The translations under genes and the position numbers were made by a program. 64,000 bases of DNA from Pseudanabaena sp. FACHB-2040 (lineage in GTDB: Bacteria > Cyanobacteriota > Cyanobacteriia > Phormidesmidales > Phormidesmidaceae), in the NCBI RefSeq assembly GCF_014696715.1, contig NZ_JACJQO010000022.1:310001-374000 (forward strand), in the 5' to 3' direction. This document shows, one piece after another, positions 17,101 to 25,922 of the stretch (within the stretch, counting starts at the first letter, position 1; each line of letters opens with the position of its first letter). A model generated the notes under the pieces. The model did no database searches. It had not been told where the DNA came from and saw only the letters and a program-made list of their open reading frames with translations.

Positions 17101-17973
17101 ATGGTTAAATACAAGTGCCCTCTTCAGGACCGAGACGCTGTGATGCTCAGTACTCGGCATTCTCCCAAAGAGATTGTCGATCGTTCTCTTCAAACCTGCC
17201 AACAGGCTCTACGCCGTACCGTAGGCCCCTCACTGTCAGCGGTTTCATGGAAAAAAGTTGCTCCCTTCTGGGGCTTGGGGCTTGCTAGTCTGGCACTGTC
17301 TCTGGTCAACGGCCCCCTGGTGATCTCTTTAGGTACTGGGCTGGTGACCTATCAGCAGCTCAGCCAGCTCACTCCGGAGCAGTGGCAACAGCTGGCCCAG
17401 TGGTTGCAAAAGCAGCGTGCCGCTTCTCTCTCAACCCGCAATAAGACTCTTCTGCTCAGCGGCACCGCGTTGGCTGCCACCTACCTGACTACAGCCATCT
17501 GGAGCGAGACTCATCAGGCCTCGGTTGCGATCGCACTTGGCAGCCAAAGCCTCCTCACCCTAGCGCTCCTAGCCTGGCTGCTGCGCTCCGCTCCCAGCCC
17601 CTCCCCTCCTCAGCCCCCCCAATCCCTCCAGCCCGATACCCTAGAATCTTTACTGGCAGAGCTGACTCACCCAGATCCGCTGCGACGGCTGGTGCGGGTG
17701 CGGCAGCTGACCCGGCTAGTCACCCCAGCGGCCGCTCAAGCAGGCTATCTCGATAGCGGTGCGGTGACGGTGCGATCGCATCTAATCGACTGCTTTCACC
17801 TAATGCTCTCGCAGGAAAGCGAACCCCTCGTCAGAACAGCCCTGCGAGAAGGCTTGCAGCATCTACGTCAACCCGCCCAACTGCCTGAGGGCGCACCGCC
17901 TTTGCCATCTTCAAAAGAAATGAAGCAAACCAGCCGAGTGCGCCGTCCCATAGTGGAATATATAGAACCGTAG
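17101..17973 (+). CDS. Hypothetical membrane protein with an armadillo/HEAT-like C-terminus
   Basis: 290 residues. Two or three hydrophobic segments near residues 52-78, 120-137 and 145-160 suggest a membrane hairpin region. A Pro/Ser linker (about 164-180) leads to a helical C-terminal domain, DTLESLLAELTHPDPLRRLVRVRQLTRL, that looks like a HEAT-type repeat. I do not recognise a named family. The gene ends 18 bases before thyX and may be co-transcribed with it. An internal ATG at 17143 is an equally possible start. Confidence 0.7.
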   Translation: MVKYKCPLQDRDAVMLSTRHSPKEIVDRSLQTCQQALRRTVGPSLSAVSWKKVAPFWGLGLASLALSLVNGPLVISLGTGLVTYQQLSQLTPEQWQQLAQWLQKQRAASLSTRNKTLLLSGTALAATYLTTAIWSETHQASVAIALGSQSLLTLALLAWLLRSAPSPSPPQPPQSLQPDTLESLLAELTHPDPLRRLVRVRQLTRLVTPAAAQAGYLDSGAVTVRSHLIDCFHLMLSQESEPLVRTALREGLQHLRQPAQLPEGAPPLPSSKEMKQTSRVRRPIVEYIEP

Positions 17974-17991
17974 TCCTGAAAATCTCTGAAG

Positions 17992-20046
17992 ATGGATCGC
18001 TTCACCGTCGAGGTCATTTCCCAGACCCCCAACCCCCAGCAGACCATTTACGCCGCCATGCACCAGGACTACGCCGAAGGCTTCGTAGTCCATGATCGCG
18101 ATCATTGGCCTAGCGAAGAACGTTGCGGAGAAATTATTGTCACCAGCCTGCTCAAAGGTGGACGAGGCCACTATGGCCCTCTAGAGCATCCTCAAATCGT
18201 TCTCAATGTCGGCTGGTTTCCCCACTCCTGCATGCAGCAGATTCGGACTCATCGCGTCGGCGTGAGCTTTGATGTGCAATGTCTGGCTGGAGATACTGAA
18301 GTTACCTTTGTCCAAGCCTCTGGCAGCTTGAGAAAAATTAAAATCGCCGAACTATACGACTTGTGGGCTAACGGGGAAAAAGCCAGCCGAGAGCGCAAAA
18401 TTCTCGGTCGTAACGGTGAGCCACTCGGAAACTATCGCCGCAGCTGCAAAACCCGCTTCAAGAAGATGCGTCTGAGAGTTCTTAATGAAGAAACAGGCGT
18501 TTTTGAGATTGGTCACATTCAGGATGTGATGTGTAGCGGTGCGCAACCGGTTTACCGACTGACCCTCGCCGACGGTAAAACGCTCGACTGCACCACCAAC
18601 CATCGTCTTTACACCTCTCAGGGTTGGCAACGGATGGGAGAAGCCCTTGGGCTGGTTACTGGTACTGATAATCAGGTGTTGGCCATTACCCAAGACTGCG
18701 AGTTAATGACCAATGGTGTAGTTCGGCCCAAGGCCCTCTACAGTCAAAAAAACTGGCTAGCAGCACAGATTAACCAGGGCTCAACAGCCCAGCAGATTGC
18801 TCAGCAGTGCAGTTGTTCTGCCGAAGTAATTCGATACTGGGCCAGGCAGTTTCAGCTCTCTCTACCTTCTAGTCGCCACCTAGGATTGAAAACTATTGCC
18901 GGCACTGGTCTTTATCGTGACAAGATCTGGCTTCAGAATCAGCTTGCCCAGGGGTTACATGCTGACGAAATCGCTGCTCTGGCGGGCTGTTCGGTTGAGT
19001 CAGTGAAAAAGTGGGCCTACGCCTACGGGTTAGAGCTAAATAAGCGTCCCCCAGGCTCCGAAAGTCCCTGGAATAGAGGTACTAAGGGGTATAGCCTAAA
19101 TCTTTCCAAAGAAAGCCTAGAGAAGCGTCGCATCAATGCCAAAACCTTCACTAAACGAGGGGCTGAATCTAACTTTTGGAAGGGAGGTACTTCCACAGAA
19201 CGGGAGTTGATTGGGGCTTGGACTCGCCAGGTAGCACCTCAGGTTCATGCTAGGTTCAACTACATCTGCCAGGGCTGTGGAGAACAGGGTAGTAATCTCC
19301 ACGCTCACCATCTAGTGCCTGTGTTTGCCGATGAGTCCTTGGCTTACGAGTTTGAAAATCTCGTTTCTCTTTGTCGCCAATGTCACGAGTATATTCACCA
19401 CAAGAATTTAGAAGCCGAATTTGCGGCAGATTTTCGGCCGATTACCGAACCCCAATTTTGGGCCGCTAAACCCAAGCCTGCAGGGCGCAAGCTGCAAGCC
19501 CATCCTGTTAAGGTTGTTGGAGTCGAATACCTGGGCGTGCAAACTACCTACGATTTAGAGGTTGCAGGACGTTGGCACAACTTTGTGGCCAATGGCGTTG
19601 TTGTTCATAACTCCTTTCGATATACGGGGCAAAGAATCTTAGACGTTGTAGACGGCAAACACGAGGTCGAAGAAGTCTTTTACCTACGGCCTTTAGGCTT
19701 CTACACAGATCGTCAGGGCAAGAAATACGAATACACCGAAGCTCAACGCAATAACGATATCGCCTGGTGTTTAGAAGCCAGCCGTCGCTATAAGGAACGC
19801 ATTGAGCAGGGCTTTGCGGAAGAACATGCGCGGGGACTCATTCCGTTTGACATTCGCCAGCACTGGGTGATGTCTGCTAATGTGCGATCGCTCATGCACC
19901 TGCTTGACCTGCGCTGGAAAGCCGATGCCCAGCTTGAGGCTCAAAAAATGTGCGAGGTCATCTGGCCACACTTCCAGGCATGGGTGCCTGCTGTTGCTGC
20001 CTGGTACGAAGAAAATCGCCTGAAAAAGGCTCGTCTAGCCCCCTAG
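17992..20046 (+). CDS. thyX: Flavin-dependent thymidylate synthase ThyX interrupted by an intein
   Basis: 684 codons, of which 240 form the host protein: residues 1-96 and 541-684. The N-extein ends RTHRVGVSFDVQ and the C-extein begins SFRYTGQR; joined, they restore the conserved ThyX THR...S...SFRY active-site region. ThyX makes dTMP from dUMP using FAD, NADPH and methylene-tetrahydrofolate, replacing ThyA. The C-extein keeps RYKERIEQGF and HWVMSANVRSLMHLLDLR, typical of the family. An uninterrupted protein of about 240 residues is normal length. Activity requires splicing, since the insertion splits the catalytic motif. Confidence 0.95.
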   Translation: MDRFTVEVISQTPNPQQTIYAAMHQDYAEGFVVHDRDHWPSEERCGEIIVTSLLKGGRGHYGPLEHPQIVLNVGWFPHSCMQQIRTHRVGVSFDVQCLAGDTEVTFVQASGSLRKIKIAELYDLWANGEKASRERKILGRNGEPLGNYRRSCKTRFKKMRLRVLNEETGVFEIGHIQDVMCSGAQPVYRLTLADGKTLDCTTNHRLYTSQGWQRMGEALGLVTGTDNQVLAITQDCELMTNGVVRPKALYSQKNWLAAQINQGSTAQQIAQQCSCSAEVIRYWARQFQLSLPSSRHLGLKTIAGTGLYRDKIWLQNQLAQGLHADEIAALAGCSVESVKKWAYAYGLELNKRPPGSESPWNRGTKGYSLNLSKESLEKRRINAKTFTKRGAESNFWKGGTSTERELIGAWTRQVAPQVHARFNYICQGCGEQGSNLHAHHLVPVFADESLAYEFENLVSLCRQCHEYIHHKNLEAEFAADFRPITEPQFWAAKPKPAGRKLQAHPVKVVGVEYLGVQTTYDLEVAGRWHNFVANGVVVHNSFRYTGQRILDVVDGKHEVEEVFYLRPLGFYTDRQGKKYEYTEAQRNNDIAWCLEASRRYKERIEQGFAEEHARGLIPFDIRQHWVMSANVRSLMHLLDLRWKADAQLEAQKMCEVIWPHFQAWVPAVAAWYEENRLKKARLAP
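18280..19611 (+). mobile_element. Intein in ThyX with HNH endonuclease domain and two HTH-like segments
   Basis: 444 residues between Gln96 and Ser541. It begins CLAGDTEV (block A, nucleophile Cys) and has a block-B-like TLDCTTNHRLYTSQGW with the TxxH pattern. It ends with a block-F-like TTYDLEVAGRWHNFVANG and VVVHN before the +1 Ser. All catalytic splicing residues are present, so splicing is likely. In the middle are two similar helix-turn-helix-like stretches (near protein residues 250-285 and 320-350) and an HNH nuclease signature, YICQGCGEQGS...HAHHLVPV...NLVSLCRQCHEYIHH, with two CxxC pairs. Most ThyX-type inteins carry LAGLIDADG enzymes in my recollection, making the HNH variant notable. 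Confidence 0.92.
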
Positions 20047-20050
20047 CAAA

Positions 20051-20941
20051 TTACCCGCATCGCCGCGTCTGAGAAATACGCAGCACCATCTGATCAATGG
20101 CCTGCAGCATGACCGGGCCGGATTGTCCGGGCTGGTTGATGACGATGCTGAAGGCAACCATGCCGTAGTCGGCGTTGCTGACGTAGCCAGAGAGCGCTCT
20201 GACTCCCTGCAATGTCCCTGTTTTGGCTCGCACCTGTCCCACTAGCGGCGTGGCTCGAAAGCGATTGCGCAGCGTCCCGTTGACGCCGCTAAGGGGCATC
20301 GAGTAGTAAAACAGGGGGGCATTTTCGTGGGTATACATGGCCTTTAGCAAGGTCACCAAGGCGGCGGGCTGCACCCGGTTTTGGCGCGATAGCCCTGAGC
20401 CGTCTACCTGCCAGTAGCTGTCTGGGTTTACGCCCAGGGGAACCAGGGCCTGCTGCACTGCGTGTTGCCCGCCAATATGACGCAGCAGTGCATCGGCTGA
20501 ATTGTTATTGCTTTCACGGTTGACCTGATCTAGCCACGGCTTGAGTTGCCCTACCTGCTGAGGGTCGCGCTGGGCCACAATTTGCAGAGCGGCGGCCGAG
20601 GTCAGTAGCTTTAGGGTAGAGGCCGGAATTAGTGGAGTTTGGGCATTGCGAGCGTAGAAAGGCGTCGCCTCATCTGTAGGCTCAACCACGATGCCCCACT
20701 GGGCGCTGGCGAATTGGGGCTGACTTGCGATCGCATCCAGCGCTGCCCCCAATTCCCTCGCACAAAATCCCCCAGCCTGCGCCACGACCTCGCGTTCCGA
20801 CTCGCGCCCTGAGCTATCCCTTTGAAACAGTTCGGGGCTAGAAGCAGAGGCACTAGCAGCACTAGCCACCATTACCATCAGCGCCCCCACAGAAACAGCA
20901 AAACGGCGTCCCCAGTCTAGGGAAGAGTGCTTAAGTTTCAC
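20051..20941 (-). CDS. D-alanyl-D-alanine carboxypeptidase, S13 (PBP4-like)
   Basis: About 296 residues with a signal peptide (hydrophobic VSVGALMVMVASAAS). The three penicillin-binding motifs are present: SxxK in PASTLKLL, SxN in SNNNSADALL, and KTG in AKTGTLQG. S13 enzymes trim or cleave peptidoglycan cross-links in the periplasm. It is much shorter than E. coli DacB (about 477 residues), so the extra domains inserted between SxxK and SxN are mostly absent. The open frame reaches a TTG at 20959; a GTG at 20941 with AAGGA upstream looks better. It faces thyX with a four-base gap. Confidence 0.9.
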   Translation of the reverse strand: MKLKHSSLDWGRRFAVSVGALMVMVASAASASASSPELFQRDSSGRESEREVVAQAGGFCARELGAALDAIASQPQFASAQWGIVVEPTDEATPFYARNAQTPLIPASTLKLLTSAAALQIVAQRDPQQVGQLKPWLDQVNRESNNNSADALLRHIGGQHAVQQALVPLGVNPDSYWQVDGSGLSRQNRVQPAALVTLLKAMYTHENAPLFYYSMPLSGVNGTLRNRFRATPLVGQVRAKTGTLQGVRALSGYVSNADYGMVAFSIVINQPGQSGPVMLQAIDQMVLRISQTRRCG

Positions 20942-21336
20942 AAAATACCATCCTTGCAATGCGTGTAGCTCCAGTTAAGCCCCATCCCAGAATCGCGGGA
21001 GACAGCTTACCCAAATTGTTTCATAAGCTCACTTCAAAAGGACCGTAGGCAGGCAAGGGCAGTTCCCGGCCAGCAGTCAGTCCTGAGATAGCACCTGCAG
21101 AAAGCAGCATATCACGAAGAATCAAGAATGATTATCACTCCCAAAAACGAGGCGAATCGGCTCTAAAAACCGTGATTTCACCAGTTCTGGTCTAACGGCA
21201 AGAGGGCTTATGCTCATCCGGTAAAGGTGGCACACTAGAAGCAGCATTTTTCCTCGGTCTCGATGGCAATAACATTGGAAGTGGTCTATCACAGCCCGCC
21301 TGAAAGATCGGCTGGCTCGGTTGTGGCAGCAGGCGA
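20942..21336. other. Intergenic region with a Fur-like half site
   Basis: About 390 bases between divergent genes. AATGATTATCA at 21127-21137 matches the right half of the Fur consensus, but only four of seven positions fit on the left. Otherwise I see only assumed promoter sequence and no supported gene. Confidence 0.4.
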
Positions 21337-22275
21337 GTGAAGCAGTCAGCAGCCATCGACTCAGGCAAGCGGTTACCCCGCTGGAAAAGGATGCTAGCCA
21401 TCTTCAGCCTCCTTGGTTTTACCTACGCCTCAACCTGCTTTTTCCTGCTTGTTCGGCAACGCCACCTAATCTATCGGCCTAAACCTGAGCTTTCGATGGT
21501 GCCAGGGGCAGCGGCCTTTAACATGCCCTATGAAGACGTGTGGGTACCGATTGCCGGTTCTCAGGGGCTACACGGCTGGTGGATTCCGGCGGCCTCTCCT
21601 CAAGAGGGCTTCTCGGTTCTGGCTAATGAACCGGCCCAAGTTCTCCCCTCGGCCAAGGTCATGCTGTATCTCTGCGGGGTGGGCCGCAATATGGGCGACT
21701 ACAACTATCTGGCGAGAGCGGCAGCATTTCGGCAGCTGGGGTTTTCGGTACTGGTGTTTGACTACCGGGGTCATGGGCGTAGTGAGGGCAGCTTCCCCAG
21801 CGAAGATCAAGTGTATGCAGATAGCCAAGCAGCCTGGGACTACCTGCATCAGGTTCGCGGCTTTGCCCCCGACCAGATTGTGATCTATGGGGAATCGCTA
21901 GGGGGTGCGATCGCACTCGATCTTGCCCTAAAGCAGTCTGAAGCAGGTGGATTAATTATGCAAAGCTCGTTTACTTCAATGACTGAAGTTATTCAACACA
22001 GGCCCCTGCTCAAGTTCCTCCCCATCGACTGGCTTCTAACCGAACAATTCAGCTCACTCGCCAAGATTCAATCGCTGCAAATGCCGGTTCTATTTCTGCA
22101 CGGCACCGACGATTCTGTAGTTCCAGCTGAGATGAGCCAACAGCTATATGCAGCGGCCCCTGAACCCAAGCAGCTATTTCTCATCACCCAGGCTGACCAC
22201 GTCAGAATTTATCAGCCGGGAGAGCGGTCATACCTAAAAGCGATCTCAAGCTTTATTGAGTCTTTACCGCGATAG
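21337..22275 (+). CDS. Alpha/beta hydrolase, membrane-anchored
   Basis: 312 residues. An N-terminal hydrophobic segment (about 19-40) suggests a signal anchor. The fold shows VFDYRGHGRSEG, the nucleophile elbow IYGESLGGAIA with Ser, the acid in FLHGTDDSVVP and the His in QADHVRIY. This BEM46/YfhR-like arrangement is found in serine esterases or peptidases of unknown substrate. It starts with a GTG at 21337; an ATG at 21391 lies just before the membrane segment and is a possible alternative. Confidence 0.85.
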   Translation: MKQSAAIDSGKRLPRWKRMLAIFSLLGFTYASTCFFLLVRQRHLIYRPKPELSMVPGAAAFNMPYEDVWVPIAGSQGLHGWWIPAASPQEGFSVLANEPAQVLPSAKVMLYLCGVGRNMGDYNYLARAAAFRQLGFSVLVFDYRGHGRSEGSFPSEDQVYADSQAAWDYLHQVRGFAPDQIVIYGESLGGAIALDLALKQSEAGGLIMQSSFTSMTEVIQHRPLLKFLPIDWLLTEQFSSLAKIQSLQMPVLFLHGTDDSVVPAEMSQQLYAAAPEPKQLFLITQADHVRIYQPGERSYLKAISSFIESLPR

Positions 22276-22436
22276 GTGAGAAGTCAGTCAAAGCGCTTAG
22301 ACAGCGGTTTCATAGGCCGGGAACCTTAAATAGATACCCCTTGAGCTAATTTTCTACAGTTCGAAATAGAAGGCCCCCTGAAGTCGATTGGTGCTGATCG
22401 CCAATCTCCTGGCCCATAACCTTTTCGTAGATCTTT

Positions 22437-24143
22437 ATGACCGCTATCAACGAGCTTTTTCTCTACTCAACTTTGGCGCGCTTCAGCCTGCTCAAAAAGA
22501 GCTACATCGCCAAAATTATGCTGGTGGCCTTTCTAGGTACCCACGTTCCTCTGCTGGCCCTAATGCTGAGTTTTGTTCTCTCCAACGCCTACTCCTGGGA
22601 GACAGCGGTGCGAGTGCTGGTCACTGCGCTACTGGCAACTCTGGTGGGAACAGCCATCACCCTCTGGGCGCTTCACACTTTGCTAGCGCCGGTCATTTTA
22701 ACCTCAGGAGCACTGCAGAACTATCTTGATACCAAAACCTTGCCTGACCTGCCGACAGACTTTACCGATGAGGCGGGCAAGCTGATGGCCAACACTTCGC
22801 AGACGCTGCACAAGCTAGATGAGCTGATTCACTACATCAGCAATTATGACAACCTCACAGGGCTGCCCAACCGAGATTTATTTTGCGATCGCATCCATCA
22901 GGCCCTAGCCGAACCGCAAAACAACCAGCGCGTGATAGCCGTTCTGCTGGTAGCCATGGATGACTTTACTAGCATGAGCCACGCTTGGCAGACCGAAACC
23001 GCAAATGCACTGCTGCGGCAAGTGGCTCAGCGGGTAACAACCTGCCTTTCTCCAACCGGCTATCTGGCTCGATTGAGTGGCGATGAGTTTGCGATCGCGC
23101 TGACAGACATTCCCACCTTCGAGACGATCACAAAGCTCTCCCAACTGCTGCTGGCTACTCTGGCAAAGCCCTTCTGTGTAGAGGGCAAGCTCATTCACCT
23201 CACTGCCAGTATCGGCATCACCCTCAGCGCCCTAAACGAGTACACTGGTATCGATCAGCTGCTGCAGCAGGCCCACATGGCCCTACACACCGCTAAAGCG
23301 CAAGGCCGTAGCCAGTACCGATTTTACTCCCCCGAGACAACCGCTCGGCTGCAGCAACGCATAGCCCTGGAAAACGAACTGCACAAAGCCCTTGAACACA
23401 ACGAAATGCAGGTTTATTACCAGCCCCTAATCGATCTAGAAAGCGGCCAAATCACTGCGGTGGAAGCGCTGCTGCGCTGGCAACACCCCACCCTAGGGAT
23501 GGTTTCTCCGGCCACGTTTATTCCCATTGCTGAGGCCAACGGCCTAATTGTGCCGCTGGGAGAATGGATCTTGCGGACAGCCTGCACCCAAAACCGAGCT
23601 TGGCAGCGGGCCGGCCTGCCCTCCATACGCATGTCGGTAAACCTGTCTGCCCGACAATTTGAGCAGCCCGATCTGGTAGACATTGTCGGGCAAATCTTGG
23701 CAGAAACCGGGCTCCACCCCGATTACCTGGAGCTAGAAGTGACGGAAAGCGCGTTGATGAACGATATGCTGAACTCCGTCAAAACGCTAGAGCAACTGAA
23801 AACGCTGGGCATCGTCCTGGCGCTAGACGACTTTGGCACCGGCTACTCTTCCCTAAACTATCTGAAGCAGTTTCCGGTGAACATGCTCAAAATCGATCGC
23901 TCCTTTGTGCAGGATGTGACCTCAAATCCAGACAGCGCAGCGGTTGCCAATGCCATCATTGCCTTAGCCAAGAGTCTGCGCCTGAAGATTACAGCAGAGG
24001 GCATCGAAACCCAAGAACAGTTCGACTACCTCAAGCTGCAAGGATGCGATGAGGGGCAAGGATTTTACTTTGCCCGTCCAACCCCTGCTGAAGCCTGCAC
24101 CCAGCGGCTCATGCTAGGCTCTAAGCAGCTTCAGGTCGCTTGA
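22437..24143 (+). CDS. Membrane GGDEF-EAL protein, probably a c-di-GMP phosphodiesterase
   Basis: 568 residues. Two membrane spans (about 29-50 and 58-82) lead to a GGDEF-like domain (about 140-300) and an EAL domain (about 315-560). The EAL part keeps its key residues: VEALLRW, VNLSARQF, LEVTESALM, DDFGTGYSSL, MLKIDRSFV, AEGIE and GQGFYF, so c-di-GMP hydrolysis is likely. The GGDEF part is degenerate: SGDEF for GGDEF, and the Mg/substrate region reads VAMDDFTSMSHAW, missing the usual Asp and Asn. It may be a regulatory GTP-binding or dead domain. A weak HAMP-like linker lies between. Confidence 0.92.
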   Translation: MTAINELFLYSTLARFSLLKKSYIAKIMLVAFLGTHVPLLALMLSFVLSNAYSWETAVRVLVTALLATLVGTAITLWALHTLLAPVILTSGALQNYLDTKTLPDLPTDFTDEAGKLMANTSQTLHKLDELIHYISNYDNLTGLPNRDLFCDRIHQALAEPQNNQRVIAVLLVAMDDFTSMSHAWQTETANALLRQVAQRVTTCLSPTGYLARLSGDEFAIALTDIPTFETITKLSQLLLATLAKPFCVEGKLIHLTASIGITLSALNEYTGIDQLLQQAHMALHTAKAQGRSQYRFYSPETTARLQQRIALENELHKALEHNEMQVYYQPLIDLESGQITAVEALLRWQHPTLGMVSPATFIPIAEANGLIVPLGEWILRTACTQNRAWQRAGLPSIRMSVNLSARQFEQPDLVDIVGQILAETGLHPDYLELEVTESALMNDMLNSVKTLEQLKTLGIVLALDDFGTGYSSLNYLKQFPVNMLKIDRSFVQDVTSNPDSAAVANAIIALAKSLRLKITAEGIETQEQFDYLKLQGCDEGQGFYFARPTPAEACTQRLMLGSKQLQVA

Positions 24144-24234
24144 GAAAGCAGCCCTGGCAGTCTAGTGTTATCCGCGAACACCTCAAGCATCAGCGGCATG
24201 CTAGGCTGCCAGCGACTGTCTCAATGAGCTGAGT

Positions 24235-24870
24235 ATGGTGTTTCTATCGGGCTGGTTAACGGTTCTTGTCGTAGGCTTGATCGCCGTCATCACCCCCGGC
24301 CCCGACTTTGTGCTCACACTGCGGAGCAGCCTGACCCATTCTCGGCAGGCAGGTATCTACACTGCTATCGGGATCGGCGCAGGCAACCTGGTTCACGCCA
24401 CCTACTCACTCATTGGCATTGGGGCCATCGTCTCCCAATCCATTCTGCTGTTTAACCTACTCAAGGGGTTGGGGGCAGCTTATCTGATATACGTAGGCAT
24501 CAAATCCTTACGAGCCCAAAAAACCGCAGTGGGTATAGGAACTGTCCGCTCTAGCCGCAGCATTAGTCGGAAAGCAGCTTTTCGGATTGGCTTTTTCGGC
24601 AACTTGCTCAACCCCAAGGCGACTCTGTTTTTCCTGGCGTTGTTTACACAAATTGTTCAACCCGCTACTCCGGTCTTGGTTCAGGCTGCTTATGGAATTG
24701 CGATCGCAGCCTTAGCCCTCATCTGGTTCACGCTAGTTGCCGTCTGGATCTCGCAGGCAGGCATCAAGGCACGGCTAGAAGCTTGCTCCCATTGGCTAGA
24801 GCGCTTGGCAGGAGTAGTCTTAGTCACCTTTGGCGTACGGCTGGCGGTGGCTGAACTTAATCAGCAATAG
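24235..24870 (+). CDS. LysE/RhtB family amino-acid exporter
   Basis: 211 residues with about six hydrophobic segments. The family motif ITPGPDFVLTLRSSL lies in the first span and GFFGNLLNPKATLFFLALF in the middle. These proteins export amino acids or related compounds in exchange for protons; the substrate cannot be told. Its last 14 bases overlap the convergent lipoprotein gene. Confidence 0.93.
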   Translation: MVFLSGWLTVLVVGLIAVITPGPDFVLTLRSSLTHSRQAGIYTAIGIGAGNLVHATYSLIGIGAIVSQSILLFNLLKGLGAAYLIYVGIKSLRAQKTAVGIGTVRSSRSISRKAAFRIGFFGNLLNPKATLFFLALFTQIVQPATPVLVQAAYGIAIAALALIWFTLVAVWISQAGIKARLEACSHWLERLAGVVLVTFGVRLAVAELNQQ

Positions 24871-25429
24871 GTTGGGCAGCCGCGATTACCTGTTCTTTGC
24901 CGGGTCCATAGGTTAGCTCTAGGGTCTGCTCGCTGGCAGCAGCTTTGGTGGCTGTGCGATAGACTCGCTCATTGGTTGGCAGGGTGCGGCGCTGGCCGTC
25001 GTGGTCAAAGGTAATGGCGTAGTCTACGGACTTCAGCAGTTGGGGATCGGTGCGAAGTTCGGCAGTGAACTGCTTGCCCGATTCCAGCTCATCAGCGGTG
25101 GGGCGAGGGGGCAGTTCTGGCCACCACAGCCCCTTATCATCGGGGCCGGTGACAGCGAGATCGGGCTCTACCCCATCGCGGTTGACCAGCGAAGTCGAGG
25201 CAAATTTCTGCCGCCGAATGGTTTGAGCCCTATCAAAGCTCCTGGCATACTCGACTTGCCAGGTATAGGTCACCGTTGCTGTGGCTTCGTAGGTTTCGGT
25301 GGTGATGTCTGCGCCTGTGGGCAGCCGGGTTGCTGCTTCTTGACAACCAGCCAGGCTCGTTACGGCTATGCCTGCTAGGCCAGCAACTAACCAGGGAGCA
25401 GACAATCTTTTCATTTTCAATGCCCGCAT
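24857..25429 (-). CDS. Hypothetical lipoprotein
   Basis: 190 residues. A lipoprotein signal with lipobox LAGC (Cys near residue 29) starts a mature domain with beta-rich patterns such as ATATVTYTWQVEYARSFDR and SVDYAITFDHDGQRR. I do not recognise the family. It ends convergently with the LysE gene, overlapping by 14 bases, and stands alone on its strand. Confidence 0.8.
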   Translation of the reverse strand: MRALKMKRLSAPWLVAGLAGIAVTSLAGCQEAATRLPTGADITTETYEATATVTYTWQVEYARSFDRAQTIRRQKFASTSLVNRDGVEPDLAVTGPDDKGLWWPELPPRPTADELESGKQFTAELRTDPQLLKSVDYAITFDHDGQRRTLPTNERVYRTATKAAASEQTLELTYGPGKEQVIAAAQPIAD

Positions 25430-25922
25430 AGGTAGTGATGAAGCTCGACGACAAATCGCTTCTGCACTTTAACAGAACCGCCAGCCCGAACTGCTGTTGG
25501 CTCACTGCAGATGACGTTCATTAAGCAGTGTTAGGTTCCTGCTAACAACAGCTAACCTGCCCGGGCAGCGGATTGTTTCGCACCCCAGAACTAGCCCTGT
25601 GCGTCCGGTGTTTTCCGCAGGTGGGTTCTGGGTATGCTCACGTCCATAGACTACGAGCTTTACTACGGCTTTACGTCGGTTGGTTTGGAAATAGTTAAGA
25701 CAGGGCAATGTTCTTCATGCACGGTTAAGAGCAGTAGTACGATGGCATCGGTTGGCTTATTCGACCAAGGGTTATAAACCAACCCCTTCAGGCCGTTGAC
25801 ATCGTCTAGGCTGTTGACATCGTCACACGCTGGCAGAGAGCCCTGCTTTCGGCAGTGTTTCTACCGAGTATGGACCCTGAATAGCCCCCCTAGGTGACCC
25901 TCTCGTAATAAGAGCATCACAG
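25430..25922. other. Intergenic region upstream of the type I secretion genes
   Basis: Nearly 500 bases without a supported gene. It contains the 18-bp tandem repeat at 25791-25826. A minus-strand frame at 25502-25708 has poor composition and no ribosome-binding site. The promoter of the ABC gene should lie within the last 150 bases, but no clear -10 is seen. Confidence 0.5.
25791..25826. repeat. 18-bp tandem direct repeat
   Basis: Two adjacent copies, both GGC(C/T)GTTGACATCGTC plus two bases, at 25791-25808 and 25809-25826. Each holds a TTGACA hexamer, but no -10 box lies at the right distance. It is about 100 bases upstream of the ABC transporter start and may be a regulator site. Confidence 0.55.

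Noticed and set aside
25502-25708. Minus-strand frame in the secretion-operon spacer
   Set aside because: Composition unlike neighbours and no ribosome-binding site.
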